NCBI GenBank assembly: GCA_936432065.2
Contig: OW386293.2
Span: forward strand, 66,357,965 to 66,421,964
Source: Rutpela maculata
Lineage: Eukaryota > Arthropoda > Insecta > Coleoptera > Cerambycidae
Reading direction: 5' to 3'
DNA: 64,000 nucleotides
Positions 21,978 through 35,987 of the stretch are shown piece by piece. The notes under the pieces are model-generated. The model worked only from the letters and a program-made list of their open reading frames with translations. It was not told the DNA's origin and did not search any database. The position numbers were made by a program, and so were the translations under genes. Position 1 is the first letter of the stretch. Every line of letters starts with the position of its first letter.

Positions 21978-21982
21978 CTGTG

Positions 21983-22957
21983 TATAAATGGAACATGAAA
22001 TATAACGGTTAAAGTAGCGTAAAAGCTTTCATTGAACGAGTTGTCGAGTTGTCTAAAGCTCGAAACGTCTCTATTCAGGAACTTTTTGAGTCGGCTATTG
22101 ACTTATTTGAGGGTCAAGCCCCAATTTGGTATAGGTCAGTCAGGGATAAAGTTTCTAGTTGGGGAGATCTTGTTAGTGAATTACACAGCACCTTTTTGCC
22201 TCTAGAATACGACGAAACTTTGTTAGATGAAATAAAATCCAGAAAGCAGGGGCATAATGAAAAAATTAGCATCTATGTTGCCACGATGCAGAATTTGTTC
22301 AGCCGACTAGTTTCACCGGTTAGTGACGCGGAAAAATTGAGGATTATAAAAAAAAATATTTTGCCACAATACATAGAACGTTTAGCTTTAGTGGAGGTTA
22401 AAAATACTGGAGACTTAGTTACGTATTGTAGGAAAATTGACGATGCTCTCCAAGCTAAAAATAAATATTTGCCTCCAAACACGACTAATGCATTAGAGTC
22501 AGATCTTGCATACGTAGAAGACTCAAAACCAATCACTAAAAGTAAAAATAGTTTTTTTAGAAAGCCACGTAAGGTATATTCTAATGTTAACTTAGTTTCC
22601 GGTCAAAAATTGGCACAGGCAACAGCGTCCACTTCTCAGAGTCACGCTTCAAGCCAAGTCACGTGTTTTAACTGCCAAAAGGTTGGACACGAGTTTAATG
22701 TGTGCAAAAAGCCTCGAAAAAGATTTTGCTATAAATGCGGAATACCTGACTGTACCGTGAGAACATGTACCAATTGTAGTCGAGTCAATTTAGTCTCAAA
22801 AAAACTGAAGGGGTCTGTCGTCTCAGGCCGACGACGGATATCTCCCATAAAAGGCCGTATATTTTATAACTCCAAAATAAGTCAAACAAATAACGTTAAT
22901 CATTTCTGTGCGAATTCTCTCAATAAAGTCAAACCAACTACGGATTTTTCAGATTGA
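21983..22957 (+). pseudogene. gypsy gag, C-terminal part with zinc knuckles
   Basis: Resumes the frame of 16608-17108 after the inserted element. One TAA at 22010-22012 interrupts it, then it is open to 22957. It has a retrotransposon Gag core (GQAPIWYRSVRDKVSSWGDL) and two knuckles, CFNCQKVGHEFNVC and the variant CYKCGIPDCTVRTC. Apart from the insertion the single stop is the only break. Gag forms the particle and the knuckles bind RNA. Confidence 0.85.
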
Positions 22958-23401
22958 CAAAACTGGAAAATTACAGTCAAACATTTCCTCGAGTCTAGTA
23001 AATCTGTTATGTCACCAGTTTTTGTGCAAAAGCCTAATGACAATAGGCCATATATCTCTGTCACTCTGTTTGATGAGGAGGTGACTGCATTGATTGATAG
23101 TGGGGTGAACCTTACTTGTCTAGGTTCACTTTCATTACATTTATTAAAGAAATATAATATTAAATTAAACAAAAGTTTAAGTAAAACAGTGAAGACTGCT
23201 GACGGTAAGGCCCAGACTATAACAGGAATTTGTCAACTACCGCTGTGTATAGATGGATTATGTAAGATAGTTGAAGTTAGTGTAGTGCCGTCACTTCACT
23301 GTAGCTTGATTTTAGGTAGCAATTTTTGTCAATTATTTTCTTTAAAGTTAGACTTTCAAAGTAACACTTGGAAATTTTTTACCAAACCAATGACTTATTA
23401 A
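22958..23401 (+). pseudogene. gypsy protease region
   Basis: A frame overlapping the end of gag, read in the next frame, contains ALIDSGVNLTCLGS, the aspartic-protease active site (D-S-G). A flap-side block CSLILGSNFCQLF follows. It would cleave Gag-Pol inside particles. The frame stops at 23399-23401, and RT continues in another frame that overlaps from about 23368. A gag-to-pol frame change is normal for these elements, but the PR-to-RT change is more likely a mutation. Confidence 0.8.
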
Positions 23402-25140
23402 TCGTAGTCACTGAATTACCAATACAGGGTGAGACAAATAATGCGGTAAATTTAAATTTTACCAAAGCTCAAACTGAGGAGATGGAACAAACTGTTAATT
23501 TATTTAAAACATTAGACAGAGATAAACTCGGGCGAACTCATTTAATTCAGGCTCATATCGAGACGGGGGATGCAACGCCTTTCAAAAAGAGACAATACCG
23601 ATTGTCTCCCTACATGCAACGTCACTTAGATGTTGAGGTGGATAAAATGTTAAAACAAGACGTAATAGAGCCATCTTATAGTCCCTGGAATAGCCCAGTT
23701 CTTTTAGTTTCTAAGGGTAATGGGGAATGGCGTTTTTGTTTTGATGGCAGAGCCCTGAACGAAGTAACTAAAAAGGATTCATATTCACTACCTTTAGTAG
23801 ATGATAATCTAAAAATGTTAGCCGACGCTCAGTTTATCTCTAGCGTGGATCTTAAATCCGCTTTTTGGCAACTTCCTCTTGATGAGGAAAGTAAAGAAAA
23901 AACAGCTTTTTCCATCCCGGGGCGGGGTCTGTACCAATTCAAAGTGTTACCTTTTGGGCTAGCCAATTCGGCACAGATAACCCAGCGCTTGATGGACAGG
24001 ATTTTTACCCCAGAACTTCAGCCTAAAGTTTTCGTCTACTTGGATGACATAATCATAACTTCAAGTAGTTTTTCCGAACATATATCTTTGTTGAACGAAG
24101 TTTATAAACGGTTATCGGAGGCAAATTTGACTGTTAACTTTCAGAAATGTAATTTTTTTCGAGAATCTTTGAAGTACCTAGGTTTTGTGGTAGATTCTCA
24201 GGGTTTGAGGACTTCTAGTGAAAAAGTCGAAGCAATGTTGAATTATCCACGTCCGGAAAATTCAACACAGATTAGACGTTTTGTGGGAATGTGTTCATGG
24301 TATCGGCGATTCATCCCGCATTTTAGCACGCTAGTCCGTCCTCTTAACAATTTACTTAAGGGACGAAAAAAGAGACAGCCGATATCATGGAACGACAAAG
24401 CGGAATTAGCTTTTCGTGAGATAAAGTAAAGATTCATTTCTGCTCCAATACTCTCAGCACCCGACTTTTCTCAAGAATTTTGTATTCAATGTGATAGCAG
24501 CGCTTTTGGCGTTGGCCCAGTACTCACGCAAAATATACAGGGTGTTGAGAAGGTGATAGCCTATGCGAGCAGGAGTTTATCACATGCTGAACGGAATTAT
24601 TCAACTTGCGAGAGAGAGATTTTGGGGGTGATACATGGAGTCGAGACATTCGCAGGTTATATACAGGGTGTCCACTTTAAGGTCATTACTGATCACGCGA
24701 GTTTAAAATATTTATATAAACTGTCGAATCCTACAGGGCGATTATCTCGCTGGGCTCTCAGACTTTCCATGTATGACTTCGAAATCATCCACAGACCAGG
24801 TACTCTAAATGTAGTTCCCGACGCTCTCTCACGCTCAGTACCAGTAACGGAAATTAATATGTTAGGAATTTCACTAGATCAACTTGAACCCTGGTATCTA
24901 AGACTTAGGGAGAAAATTATTAAAAATCCAGACAAGTTTTCCCAATGGATGGTAAAAGATGGATACCTCTTTAAATATACCAAACGGCAAATCATTTTAC
25001 GCACTAATATATCCGAATGGAAATTAGTAGTTCCCCTAGCGCAGAGGCACCAAGTAATTTGTGATGGCCACGAGAATGTAAACGCTGGACATCTTGGTTA
25101 TTACAGGACGCTACGTAGAATCGCGGAAAATTTTTACTAG
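23402..25140 (+). pseudogene. gypsy reverse transcriptase, RNase H and integrase zinc domain
   Basis: One frame from about 23368 to 25140, broken only by stops at 24427-24429 and 25138-25140. RT blocks in order: WNSPVLLVSKGNGEWRFC, SVDLKSAFWQLPL, VLPFGLANSA, and FVYLDDIII with the catalytic aspartates. RNase H follows: FCIQCDSSAFGVG, AYASRSLSHAERNYSTCERE, VITDHASLKYL. The HHCC integrase zinc part begins with HENVNAGHLGYYRTLRRIA. The enzyme would copy element RNA to DNA in cytoplasmic particles. Length and motif order are those of a normal Ty3/gypsy pol. Confidence 0.9.
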
Positions 25141-26130
25141 CCTAAAATGCGCAGGGACATACTGAATTTCGTTCGGAAATGTGAGATTTGTGGTAGAGAA
25201 AAATCTTTAAACACACAGAGATTTGGACAGATGGGGGCTGAAAAAAAAGCAGCATTTCCATTTCAATTTCTAGCGTACGACACGATGGGGCCTTTCCCCA
25301 GAAGTACGAGGGGAAATCGATTTCTTTTAGTAGCCGTCGACTATTTCTTCAAATTTGTAATAATGAAACCCGCGCGTGAAGCTACATCTAAAGCTATCAC
25401 GACTTTCCTCAGCGAAGTATTTTTGACTTACGGGGTTCCACAAGTGTTATTGCTGGATAACGCCACCGCGCACACTAGTAAACTATTCGGCGAATTTGTC
25501 AAGAAGTATAAAGTTTCTAAACTCTGGTACAGTTGTTATTACCACCCACAAATAAACCACGTGGAAAGGGTGAATCGAACCATTGGTACAGCGATTAGAA
25601 GTTTTCTTAAAGGTTCTCAAAAAAACATGGGACGAAAACGTGTTAAATATTCAGTCAGCTATAAATTCAGCCGTACATGAGGTGACCGGTTACACCCCGG
25701 CGTTCCTAAATTTTGGGCGAAAGCTCCCTGTAACGGGGGATTACTATGATGACGTAGCAATTTCTGATTTGGCCACCTTGGGGAAAACAGAAAATCGTGT
25801 GCCAATGAGTTAAATAAACTTCCTGAGCCATACAAACAAGTCCAAGAAAAACTAAATATCGCTTATCAACGAAGTGCAAAATATTACAACTTAAGAAAAC
25901 GCGATCAAGTTTTCAAAGTTGGAGAAAGAGTCTGGCTACGCAACTTTGTTTTGAGTAACGCCGCAGAAGATTTTTCTGCCAAATTAGCGAATCGCTATAT
26001 ACCTTGCATTGTCAAGAAGGCTTTGTCTAAGGTTGCATATGAGCACCTGGACGGTACTCCAGCTGGGACATATCATGTTTCAAAGCTCAAGCCTTATTTG
26101 GGCTCGAATCCCGGCTTGAATGAGGTCTAG
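25141..26130 (+). pseudogene. gypsy integrase core and C-terminal domain
   Basis: CEICGREKS completes the zinc domain. The D,D,E core is visible: FLAYDTMGPFPRS (first D), VLLLDNATAHTS (second D) and NHVERVNRTIG (E). A frameshift lies between about 25583 and 25680, and a second near 25805. The C-terminal part reads YYNLRKRDQVFKVGERVWLR and ends YHVSKLKPYLG before TAG at 26128-26130. It inserts element DNA in the nucleus. The two frame changes inactivate it. Confidence 0.9.
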
Positions 26131-27784
26131 CACCATAGGCTCTAATTTGTAACTAGCTACTTGTTTTGTATACAGTGCACTACCTTTCATTTCATTTTAG
26201 TTATCGTTAGTTTAGTTCAACCTAGCCCCAGTAAAGTTTGTTAGTCTAGTAGCCCAAATTCTTAGTTAGGTATTGTTAGTTTTGCCCAAAACTTTTATAA
26301 AGTTTTATTAGGTTTGCCCAAAACGTTTTGTAATGTTTTATTTTACGAGAAGTAATAAACCTCTTTTTGTTTTGGGGTTATGAAGTTCGGTTAGGTCCAT
26401 TTGTGAACTTAGTATATCACAAACTTCAGTAAATGCAAAATAAATTTTTTAATCTGTGAGCACAGATAGAGATTTATTTCAGTTAGGTTTGTTTGCAAAT
26501 AAACATTTGCAAGTTTAGTTCGAGCATTGACTCAGCAGTCTGTTAGGTTTGTTTGTGAACGTTAAGTTTCACAAACACAATTCGAGTATTTACTCGAGAT
26601 TTTTCAGTTAGCTCTGTTGGCGGATATATTCCATTTAAAAAAAAAAAAATTTTAAACGATTTTTCACACCACAAAAGTTTAGTTTGTGTACTTAGGTACC
26701 AGAGTAACAAAAGTCTATTTTTGTTCTACCCAGACACCCTGTGTGTCACGAGCAGGTTTGTCCTCTCACCCCGGACTCTTCGGGATCCTAGAACCTTTAA
26801 AGGTTTAGTTAAGCTTCGGTTAGGTTAGTTCATAGTCAGTTAGGTAGTTATGAAGTATGACAATTTTTGGTAGTAAATAGTAAATCTTCCTAGAGAAAAT
26901 ACTAGATGTCAATTTCTGGCATATCCCAAACTACCATAAAATTAGTCAGGTACTTTATAAATTTTTAGTACTTTAGTAGTACTTTTATTTAGATTTTTAG
27001 CTAGGTTTAGATGCTGTCAGCGTAGCATATCTTAGTTAATAGGGCGCCCTCTTAGTTTTAGTCACTTAGGTTTAATTTTTCGTCTGTTTTGACCTACTGT
27101 TAGGTAACCGAATGTGCGGGACATCGCACATCTCCAGCGACTTTACTTACTTTTGACATTCAAATATGCATTTTTGGAATCCTTCTTGGTCAGTACAAGG
27201 ATTTTTACATTTTTGTCGCTTGGATATATAGTTAGGGAGGTAGGGTGGAGGTTATTTAAACATGGCCACAAATAATGCACAATTTACAACTTGGCTGCAT
27301 TTATTTTAGAGAGGTATACCATCAATTGCCTGCTTACATTCGTCAAACTGATTATTATAGGAACTTACATATTTCCTATGAAACCCTTGTATATATCATT
27401 TTTTTATTTATCTTTTGATAATTTTTTTTCACGTAACTTCATCGTTACATGATTTGGCGATATTTAGAGAATTCTAGTCTGTACTTATTTATTAATACTC
27501 TAGATTTTATTTATTTATTTTACGAGAAGTACATCTCAGATAATACCTTCTGGATATTTATCTACAATATAATATTTTTGCTACATTTCCTAGATATTTA
27601 ATTTTAGGTCTTTAATTTTTTTATTTTTAACTACGGAAAGATCAAATTTCAAGTTCATGATAATTTCAGTATTTCACTTTTGAGTATAGTTAGTTAGAGT
27701 GTAATTTTTCAGTATCTCTTTAGATTTTGTTTTTGGACTTTCGCTGGTAAAGAAATATCTCAGTGAACTTCAATATTTCTTACC
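26131..27784 (+). other. 3' untranslated region of the outer gypsy
   Basis: 1.65 kb without an open frame. It is rich in TTAG and GTTAGGT words and loosely repeated blocks (TTTGCCCAAAAC twice near 26282-26325; TTAGGTTTGTTTG near 26484 and 26541). No env-like frame was seen. Confidence 0.5.
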
Positions 27785-27798
27785 GGAGGAGAGGGGTG
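27785..27798 (+). promoter_or_regulatory. polypurine tract
   Basis: GGAGGAGAGGGG directly before the 3' LTR start TGTAGCG. It is the usual primer for plus-strand DNA synthesis in LTR elements. Confidence 0.75.
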
Positions 27799-28394
27799 TG
27801 TAGCGTTCCACTATGTTAAAAATACATTTTTCATACAGTCTGTGAAGACACTTAATATTGGTGGACCCTGTACGTATATCAACCATTGAGTATATATATT
27901 TTATACAAACTGTTGTTTGGTTTATAATAACTATTTGTTAATTTTGTATATTTATTTAGAAACATTTATTTATGTTACAGTTTCTGTCACCATTTTCCAT
28001 CACACACTGGAAGGCTTAATTAATATTTACATATTTATATTAGAAAATATATTATACTGAATTAAGGTATAGTTAGTTGCATATGTTATAGTAATTTAAA
28101 TATAGGAATTGTAATTACGAACATGCCCATTGAGTAGATTGCTGCCAGGTAGGGGTAAACCTAGCTTCCCTTTTTCATTCATAAATGCAAATTAAATCAT
28201 TTTCAAATTTCGGTAGCAGCAAACCGGTACCTTCAAAGTGATAAGTAATTAGACATAAAAGTTGTCAAATTTGTTCTATCGCGTTTAACTAAGTGTATCC
28301 ACATGAGTAAAGGTATTTATATTTGTTTATATATTCCTTAAATTAATAATTAACGGCACTAAGCCATATATATATATATATATATGTACAGTGT

Positions 28395-29538
28395 GTTTCA
28401 CTTCTCGTGAAGACACCCCTGTATCTTTTTTATTTGTGGCCGGATTAATTTCAAATTTTTATCAGCCATACAAGTCCATAAGGTGACTTTATTCAACATA
28501 TAAATGCCGTCTAAATCTAAAACGCCGGCCTACTGCGATAAAAAGAAAATATCAATTTTTGAGAAATCATAGTAGGCTTAGAGATAGACAAAAATTTTGT
28601 TAACAAAAGTAGTTCGGAATCACTTGATATGTTCCCCTGTAAAATTTTGTGAAAATCGGAATATTTTCAAAAAAAAATTTTTTGTTTCGCTTCTCGTGAA
28701 GACACTCCTGTATCTTTTTTATTTGTGGCCGAATTAATTTCAAATTTTTATCAGCCATACAAGTCCATAAGGTGACTTTATTCAACACATAAATGCCGTC
28801 TAAATCTAAAACGCCGGCCTACTGCGATAAAAAGAAAATATCAATTTTCGAGAAATCATAGTAGGCTTAGAGATAGACAAAAATTTTGTTAATAAAAGTT
28901 GTTCGGAATCACTTGATATGTTCCCCTGTAAAATTTTGGGAAAATCGGAATATTTTCAAAAAAAAATTTTTTGTTTCGCTTCTCGTGAAGACACCCCTGT
29001 ATCTTTTTTATTTGTGTCCGAATTAATTTCAAATTTTTATCAGCCATACAAGTTCATAAGGTGACTTTATTCAACACATAAATGCCGTCTAAATCTAAAA
29101 CGCCGGCCTACTGTGATAAAAAGAAAATGTTAATTTTCGAGAAATCATAGTAGGCTTAGAGATAGACAAAAATTTTGTTAACAAAAGTAGTTTGGAATCA
29201 CTTGATATGTCCCCCTGTAAAATTTTGTGAAAATCGGAATATTTTCAAAAAAAAAAATTTTGTTTCACTTCTCGTGAACAAACTGTATCTTTTTTATTTG
29301 CGGCCGAATTAATTTCAAATTTTTATCAGCCAAACAAATCCATAAGGTGACTTTATTCAATACATAAATGCCGTCTAAATCTAAAACCCCTGCCTACTGC
29401 GATAAAAATAAAATGTTAATTTTCGAGAAATCATAGTAGGCTTAGAGATAGACAAAAATGTTGTTAATAAAAGTTGTTCAGGATCACTTCATATGCCCCT
29501 CTGTAAAATTTTATGAAAATCGGAATATTTTCAAAAAA
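28395..29538 (+). repeat. left terminal array, four 289-bp units
   Basis: Each unit runs from TTTC(A/G)CTTCTCGTGAA through TTATCAGCCA(T/A)AC, AAACGCC(G)GCCTACTG and TCATAGTAGGCTTAG to GGAATATTTTCAAAAAAA. Units differ at scattered sites. The last unit lacks part of the GAAGACACCCC block. Short frames here are by-products of the repeat. Confidence 0.9.
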
Positions 29539-29930
29539 AGAGAACACATAAAGAGAACTTTTTCCAACAAATGAAAGTTGTGAACAAAAATCAGCATTCA
29601 ATAAACACTAAAAGGGCTTTTTATTTTTACATATCAAGTTGAATGTAATATCTTTTCTTTTTTCTTTTTGTTATCTCTCTTCTGGAGGAGTAACTCTCCA
29701 TCATATCCTTCCTCCTTATCGGCTCAGAAATTTAGGAACATGGACGGTTTTATTGCGTTGAATGTAAAGAGTGCCGTGAAATTAACTGTCAATATGTATT
29801 GTTTTATTTATTTCGTCATTGCTTTCATGACAGAAGTGATTGTTGTTATTTTCTGTGGAGTTTGTTAGTTTTTCTTGTTTTAATAATTTTATTCATACTA
29901 AAGTTTCCTTATTTCATATCTTTTCTCATA

Positions 29931-30977
29931 ATGGTTAGAATACTTTTAACTACTGATGAAAAAATTGAAATAATAAAGATAGTCGGTGAAAATGTACGGT
30001 CTTCAAGAGAAGCAGCAGAAGAATTTAATTTAAGACAACCAATACACCATGGTACCGTAGCAAGAATATGTCACTTGTTCAATACAACTGGCAATGTGCT
30101 TAAACCGAGAGTACATCTTAATCGAAATCACGGAGATGATAATGTTATATTAGCGGCGTTTAACGCCAATCCCACTACCAGTCTTCGAAATATGGCTCGT
30201 GACCTTAATTTGTCGGCATCAAAAATTTGGAGATGTTTAAAACGCCATAAGCTACAACCGTTTAAACCAAAATTTTTACATACCTTGGAGGAAGGTGATG
30301 AAGAGAGAAGATTAGAATATTGTTTATGGATCCAAGGTAATTATTTAAACAATAGAGACTTCTTGAAGAAAGTAATTTTCACGGACGAGGCAACTTTCTC
30401 CACCAACGGGGTAGTGTCATCACAAAACTCTAGGTTCTGGGCAGTAGAAAATCCTGATTGGATAATAAATTGTAAAAGGCAATATTCCCAGAAAGTAAAT
30501 GTGTGGTGCGGAATTTTTAACGAAACAATAATAGGGCCGTTTTTCTTTTTTCAAAATATAAATGCGTTAAATTTGCTAGAATTTTTAAATAATGATCTTT
30601 GGAATGCAATTGTTGATTTTCCTTTGGAACAATTGTATTTTCAACTCGACGGAGCATCTATCCACAATTCCGTAGTAGTGAGAGCATGGATGAATGAACA
30701 TTTTCCCCAAAGATGGATAGGACGAAATAGCCCTTTAATACATTGGCCACCCAGATCACCTGATCTCACTCCAATGGATTTTTATTTTTGGGGTCACATT
30801 AAAAACAAAGTTTATATGACCAGACCTCAAAATATAGAGCAGCTTTGTGAGAGGATAAGGCAAGCATGTTTAGAAGTTACAGCTCAAGAACTGCGAAGAG
30901 TTGTAAAAAATAACAGAAAACGGATTGAGAAGTGTATTACACTTGAGGGTGGGTTAGTGGAAAGGGGCGCAATATAA
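29931..30977 (+). CDS. IS630/Tc1/mariner-family transposase, intact
   Basis: 348 codons from ATG at 29931 (MVRILLTTDEKIEI) to TAA. The frame is open further upstream, but the extra 44 residues are hydrophobic and unlike the family, so the internal ATG is chosen. N-terminal helix-turn-helix regions (residues about 5-110: SSREAAEEFNLRQ, SLRNMARDLNLSASKIWRCL) bind the terminal repeats. The catalytic core has FTDEATFSTNGV (first D), YFQLDGASIHNS (second D) and WPPRSPDLTPMDFYFWG (third D), with 42 residues between the second and third aspartates by my count. VWCGIFNETIIGPFFF lies between. It cuts and pastes the element at TA sites in the nucleus. All motifs are present and no stop interrupts the frame, so it is probably active or only recently silenced. 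Confidence 0.9.
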   Translation: MVRILLTTDEKIEIIKIVGENVRSSREAAEEFNLRQPIHHGTVARICHLFNTTGNVLKPRVHLNRNHGDDNVILAAFNANPTTSLRNMARDLNLSASKIWRCLKRHKLQPFKPKFLHTLEEGDEERRLEYCLWIQGNYLNNRDFLKKVIFTDEATFSTNGVVSSQNSRFWAVENPDWIINCKRQYSQKVNVWCGIFNETIIGPFFFFQNINALNLLEFLNNDLWNAIVDFPLEQLYFQLDGASIHNSVVVRAWMNEHFPQRWIGRNSPLIHWPPRSPDLTPMDFYFWGHIKNKVYMTRPQNIEQLCERIRQACLEVTAQELRRVVKNNRKRIEKCITLEGGLVERGAI

Positions 30978-31217
30978 TAAATAAGTAAAAAAAACCATTA
31001 ACTTCTTTTATTTTTGAACTATTCTAACACTGCGGCTTTTGCTTTATCTGTATTTTTTTTTCCGACAATATTATCATTCATTATTAGTAGTCTTCTCTGT
31101 AAAAACAACGGCCCTTTTCAGGGCCACCAATTTAATTCAAAAAGAATTCGTTATATGACAGCATCCTACCAACCTACATATTGTTGACAGATGTTAAAAC
31201 TCATTAAAGTAATTAGA

Positions 31218-32235
<1,018 letters not shown>

Positions 32236-33304
32236 TTTATTTAACTAACTATACAATTTCACATGCACAAATTGAACCTTACATCAAAACCACGCGTTAA
32301 TAATTGTTTTCTCTTTCTTTTTAAACGTAGAAGTTTTGCTGCTTTATTTATTTATATATTTATTTATTGATTTTTGAGAATCATTTACATCAACTTAAGT
32401 TGATCTTTTGCCAACGGATTATTCAGCCTATAATTCAGTTGTATTCGTTTAATTTTAAACAAAATTTTGGGAGTCATTTCTTCATATATGAGATTCAGCA
32501 TCCATTTGGTTTTGTTTCAATCAGTCAATCATTAAATTCAAAATCAGGATCAGCTAGGGAATCAAAAATAGTCTACATGTCTTACCCCAGTGGTGTGTGG
32601 AAACAGGAGGCAGCTATACAGAAGCCATCATCAGGTGGTGAGACTATTGTATCTTTTTATGATTTGTGCTACGATTTGTGTGTGAATTCTATATTTTCCG
32701 ATACATGGACTTGATTTTCGAACGGTTTATTTGTCACTATATATTTTGCATTATCGTATATTATTTATTTAATTTTATAGGTGATTAATAATTTTTATAT
32801 GACGATTTACATATAGTATCTTTTCTTTTCATAATGTTACGGGTCATATGCCTGACACCTATTAATTTTGTCATTTTTTACCAATATTTCTAGAGTATAA
32901 TAAATAATATAATTTTACCTCAAACTTGCTATTTTCAATTTTCTTGTTTGTGGCTGTCCTAAGTTATTCTCAGGTTATTCCACAGCGATCTACTTTTCGA
33001 CCATAAGAGGGTAGCATTTAAGTCAGTTAATTTTTTCTGTGGATGGCGCCCTAGGTAAAATCTTTTAGTTACGCTTCTTCTTTGGTCGGAAGGTAAATCG
33101 GTTTGATTTTTGACAGTGTGAGTATTGTGGGTTTAATCTTTGGCCTCATTTAAAAATGTAAAACAAAATATAATTATTATAAAAAAAAAATAGGAACCCA
33201 CGAACCCAGCTCTCCCACGGGATCGGCTAGTCGCTAGCCCTCGGATTTGTTTTTGTTTAAAATATTTATATTTTAATCAGGATCAAGTTCGAGTGTAACA
33301 AGTC

Positions 33305-34030
33305 CTATTTGTCTACAGTTAATAAGTGAGTAAAGTATTATTATCTTAAATATTTCAAGTGAGCAAAATTATATAATATTTGTATTGTTTTTAAGCAGAC
33401 TGTACTTGCGTTGTAATTGAAAATAGGATGGGTTAAAAGGAGTAATGGGAAATATATCACATATACGCAAAATACACAAACACACCCAATTTGGTAATAT
33501 TCAGAAAGCAAATTACTCTGCTTCTAGAGAAACTATCTATCTATCTGATTAAAACAAAAAAACTATAAAAATTCGAACAGAATAAATTAAATTTTAACAC
33601 ATGTAGTGACATCTATTTTAAAGCTACCCCAATATCACTTGATAGAAGTTATCTACTTAGATATAATTTAAAATTAATTATACATGGCCCAAACATCCCC
33701 CCGCCCCTGAAAGATTATTATCAGACCAAACTAGACCATGCCAAAAATTGTGTTAATATGTATATGTATACATATATCGTCAATACAACTAAACAATTTA
33801 ATACTCAAGGAATTTTTTCATAATTTAGATTATTGCAATTAATAATATCTTTTCATATTGATTATTGAAAAAAAAACAAGTCTTCTTCCAGGTTAGGTTA
33901 ATATTCATCTTCTTAGTCATTTACGTTACTTAAAGGAATTTTCCTGTATACATTTTTTTGAAAATAATTCATGTCAGTGTTAGGAAAAGTGGCAGATGAA
34001 TAGCATGCATTCTCCCTATCAGGAATTTAT
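33305..34030. other. AT-rich stretch, nothing recognised
   Basis: No supported frame or repeat. It lies just outside the outer gypsy element and may be part of the Penelope-like element that follows, but I see no RT motif. Confidence 0.35.
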
Positions 34031-34039
34031 TTATGATAT

Positions 34040-34399
34040 ATCTAGCCGTCTCGTTTAACTTTATAAAAAATACCAAATTCTACCATGATTTCAAATAGAT
34101 CTGTTTTATCAAAAACTAAGCCGGTAAATATTGTTCAAAATTACAAAAATTGTATTCACAGTGTTCCGTGTGAGTGCGATAAATATTATGTAGATAAGTC
34201 ATCTAGACCTTTCAACGTAAGGCTTGGTGAACACAGAGATTATGTTAGAAAGGGAGAATTGCAGAAGTCAAAAATTTGTGAACACGAGTGGGATTCTGCG
34301 AAAATTTTGGAAAAAGAAAGCGACTCAACTAAAAGAAAACTTAAGGAATCCGCTATTATTTTGTTAAATGAGGATAAATATTTTCTCATTATTCTATAG
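34040..34399 (+). pseudogene. Penelope-like element, GIY-YIG endonuclease remnant
   Basis: The plus strand reads LSKTKPVNIVQNYKNCIHSV, then PCECDKYYVDKSSRPFNVRL, GEHRDYVRKGE and ICEHEW. This is the C-terminal GIY-YIG-type domain of Penelope-like retroelements; the family's GIYKIPC..C....YIG.T.R is degraded here to CIHSVPC and YVD. The endonuclease nicks the target for reverse transcription. The RT part is absent. The downstream GAAATATTTTCCGAAACGTT (about 34530-34549) is like the non-coding tail seen after such genes. Confidence 0.7.
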
Positions 34400-34885
34400 A
34401 TTTCTGTACCAGCTGATCCTCAGGGACGAAGTAAGTAAAAATAAAATAAACCTGATTTAATGTCTCACATAAACAACAAACTGTCATGGTTGACATGATT
34501 AAAAGTGAAAGTTTTGATAACGGAAAAAGAAATATTTTCCGAAACGTTAACAGCCTTCGATTTGATATTTGTCATTATCATTTAACGTTTTTGTTTCAGT
34601 TTATATATTTTTAGTTGTGAGACATTTTGTAATAGAAGTATCAAAAATCAGCCTCCGCCTGATCATTTTGGCGCAGAGGTTTACTTCATTAAAATTTTAA
34701 AATATTTTTACAGTGGCAAAATACCCAACAAAATAAGAAATCGTGAATATGCCACAAATAATTAATTAAAAACAATATCAACATAGCAATAGCCGCGTTT
34801 TTTAAATTTTAACACGGAGCTCAAATAATTCGTGTAAACTTAAATCGGAGACGTAAATATTGCCTTGAAGGCTTGTACTTATCGA
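34400..34885. other. probable Penelope-like tail and unassigned DNA
   Basis: No frame. The first 150 bp probably belong to the Penelope-like element, judging from the TTCCGAAACGTT motif. The rest holds nothing recognised. Confidence 0.35.
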
Positions 34886-35987
34886 TACTCGACTATGATG
34901 TCAATGAATGGTTTCTAGAGGGAAATGCCGAGATCACAATTTTTGACTTGAGCTGTGTTTGGACTAGTCAGGAGGTAAACCTACCAAAAGTCCCCGAAGG
35001 AGATGCAGGGGTGCAGGGGGGCATGAAGAAGGTACCGGTTTTTGGCTGTTCGCTCATATCTCGAAAATGGTTAGCCATAATCAAAAAGTGGCTATATGCA
35101 AAATTATAGCTGACTAAATTTTCTACAATAATGTTTCTATTAATTTTTGTCGTGTCTGTTATGGTTCAGTAATGAATTGTATATCTTTTAACTGTATTCC
35201 AACTTTATTATAAATTTATTATAAATTGAAAATAAATTTTAATAACCATCGTAGAAAAAAATTTCTTGTACAGATATCCGTTTCACAGCAGACTGAACTG
35301 AAATATCGAATAAAAAAATGTCTTTGCGTCTGTAAGTGTGCGCGTATATATGTGTGCGTGTATACCGTTTCTTGTAAAAACGATAACTTCTGTTAGACTT
35401 AAAATATTTGATTTCAATTCGGAACTTATGTAAAACAGCATATTACCATAATCCCTATTGAAATTGGGCCATATCTGTAATACATGGTGATAACCAGAAG
35501 CCTACAAACTCATACGTAAAATACGTTTTACTTTAATTTCAGAGCAAAATATTATTAAGCATACAAAAATAAGAAGATGTATAAGATTTCTAAACCGCAA
35601 TATACCGGGTATATGTTAGGAAAACCAACTTTATTTAAATTAGATGATATATCAGCGTTGATTGATTGATTGATTGATTTACCAGCTTGCGGTAGGCATT
35701 ACTGCCACTCCCAAGTTATACAGCTGGGCCTGCTACGTCCACGCTGGGTTGGACTAAGGTCATGCTTGTTGCCAGCAGCGAGAGCCACATGGCGCATGGT
35801 AAAGGAATGTGGGATGGGAGGTGTAGGTATTTGTGAGATGCGTTACCGCATTATGTCGTGAGGGAGCGTTTAAGCCCCCTTTTTTGTATTTTTGGTTCTG
35901 GGCTTCTGTCTATTCTGGGTCTTCTTGTGAGATATGTTGCCGCGTTGTGTCGCTGCTATCTGTGCTCCTATATTTGTACTTCTGTTT

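Noticed and set aside
28600..28788. minus-strand frame in the left terminal array
   Set aside because: It lies within the 289-bp tandem units, which have no coding role.
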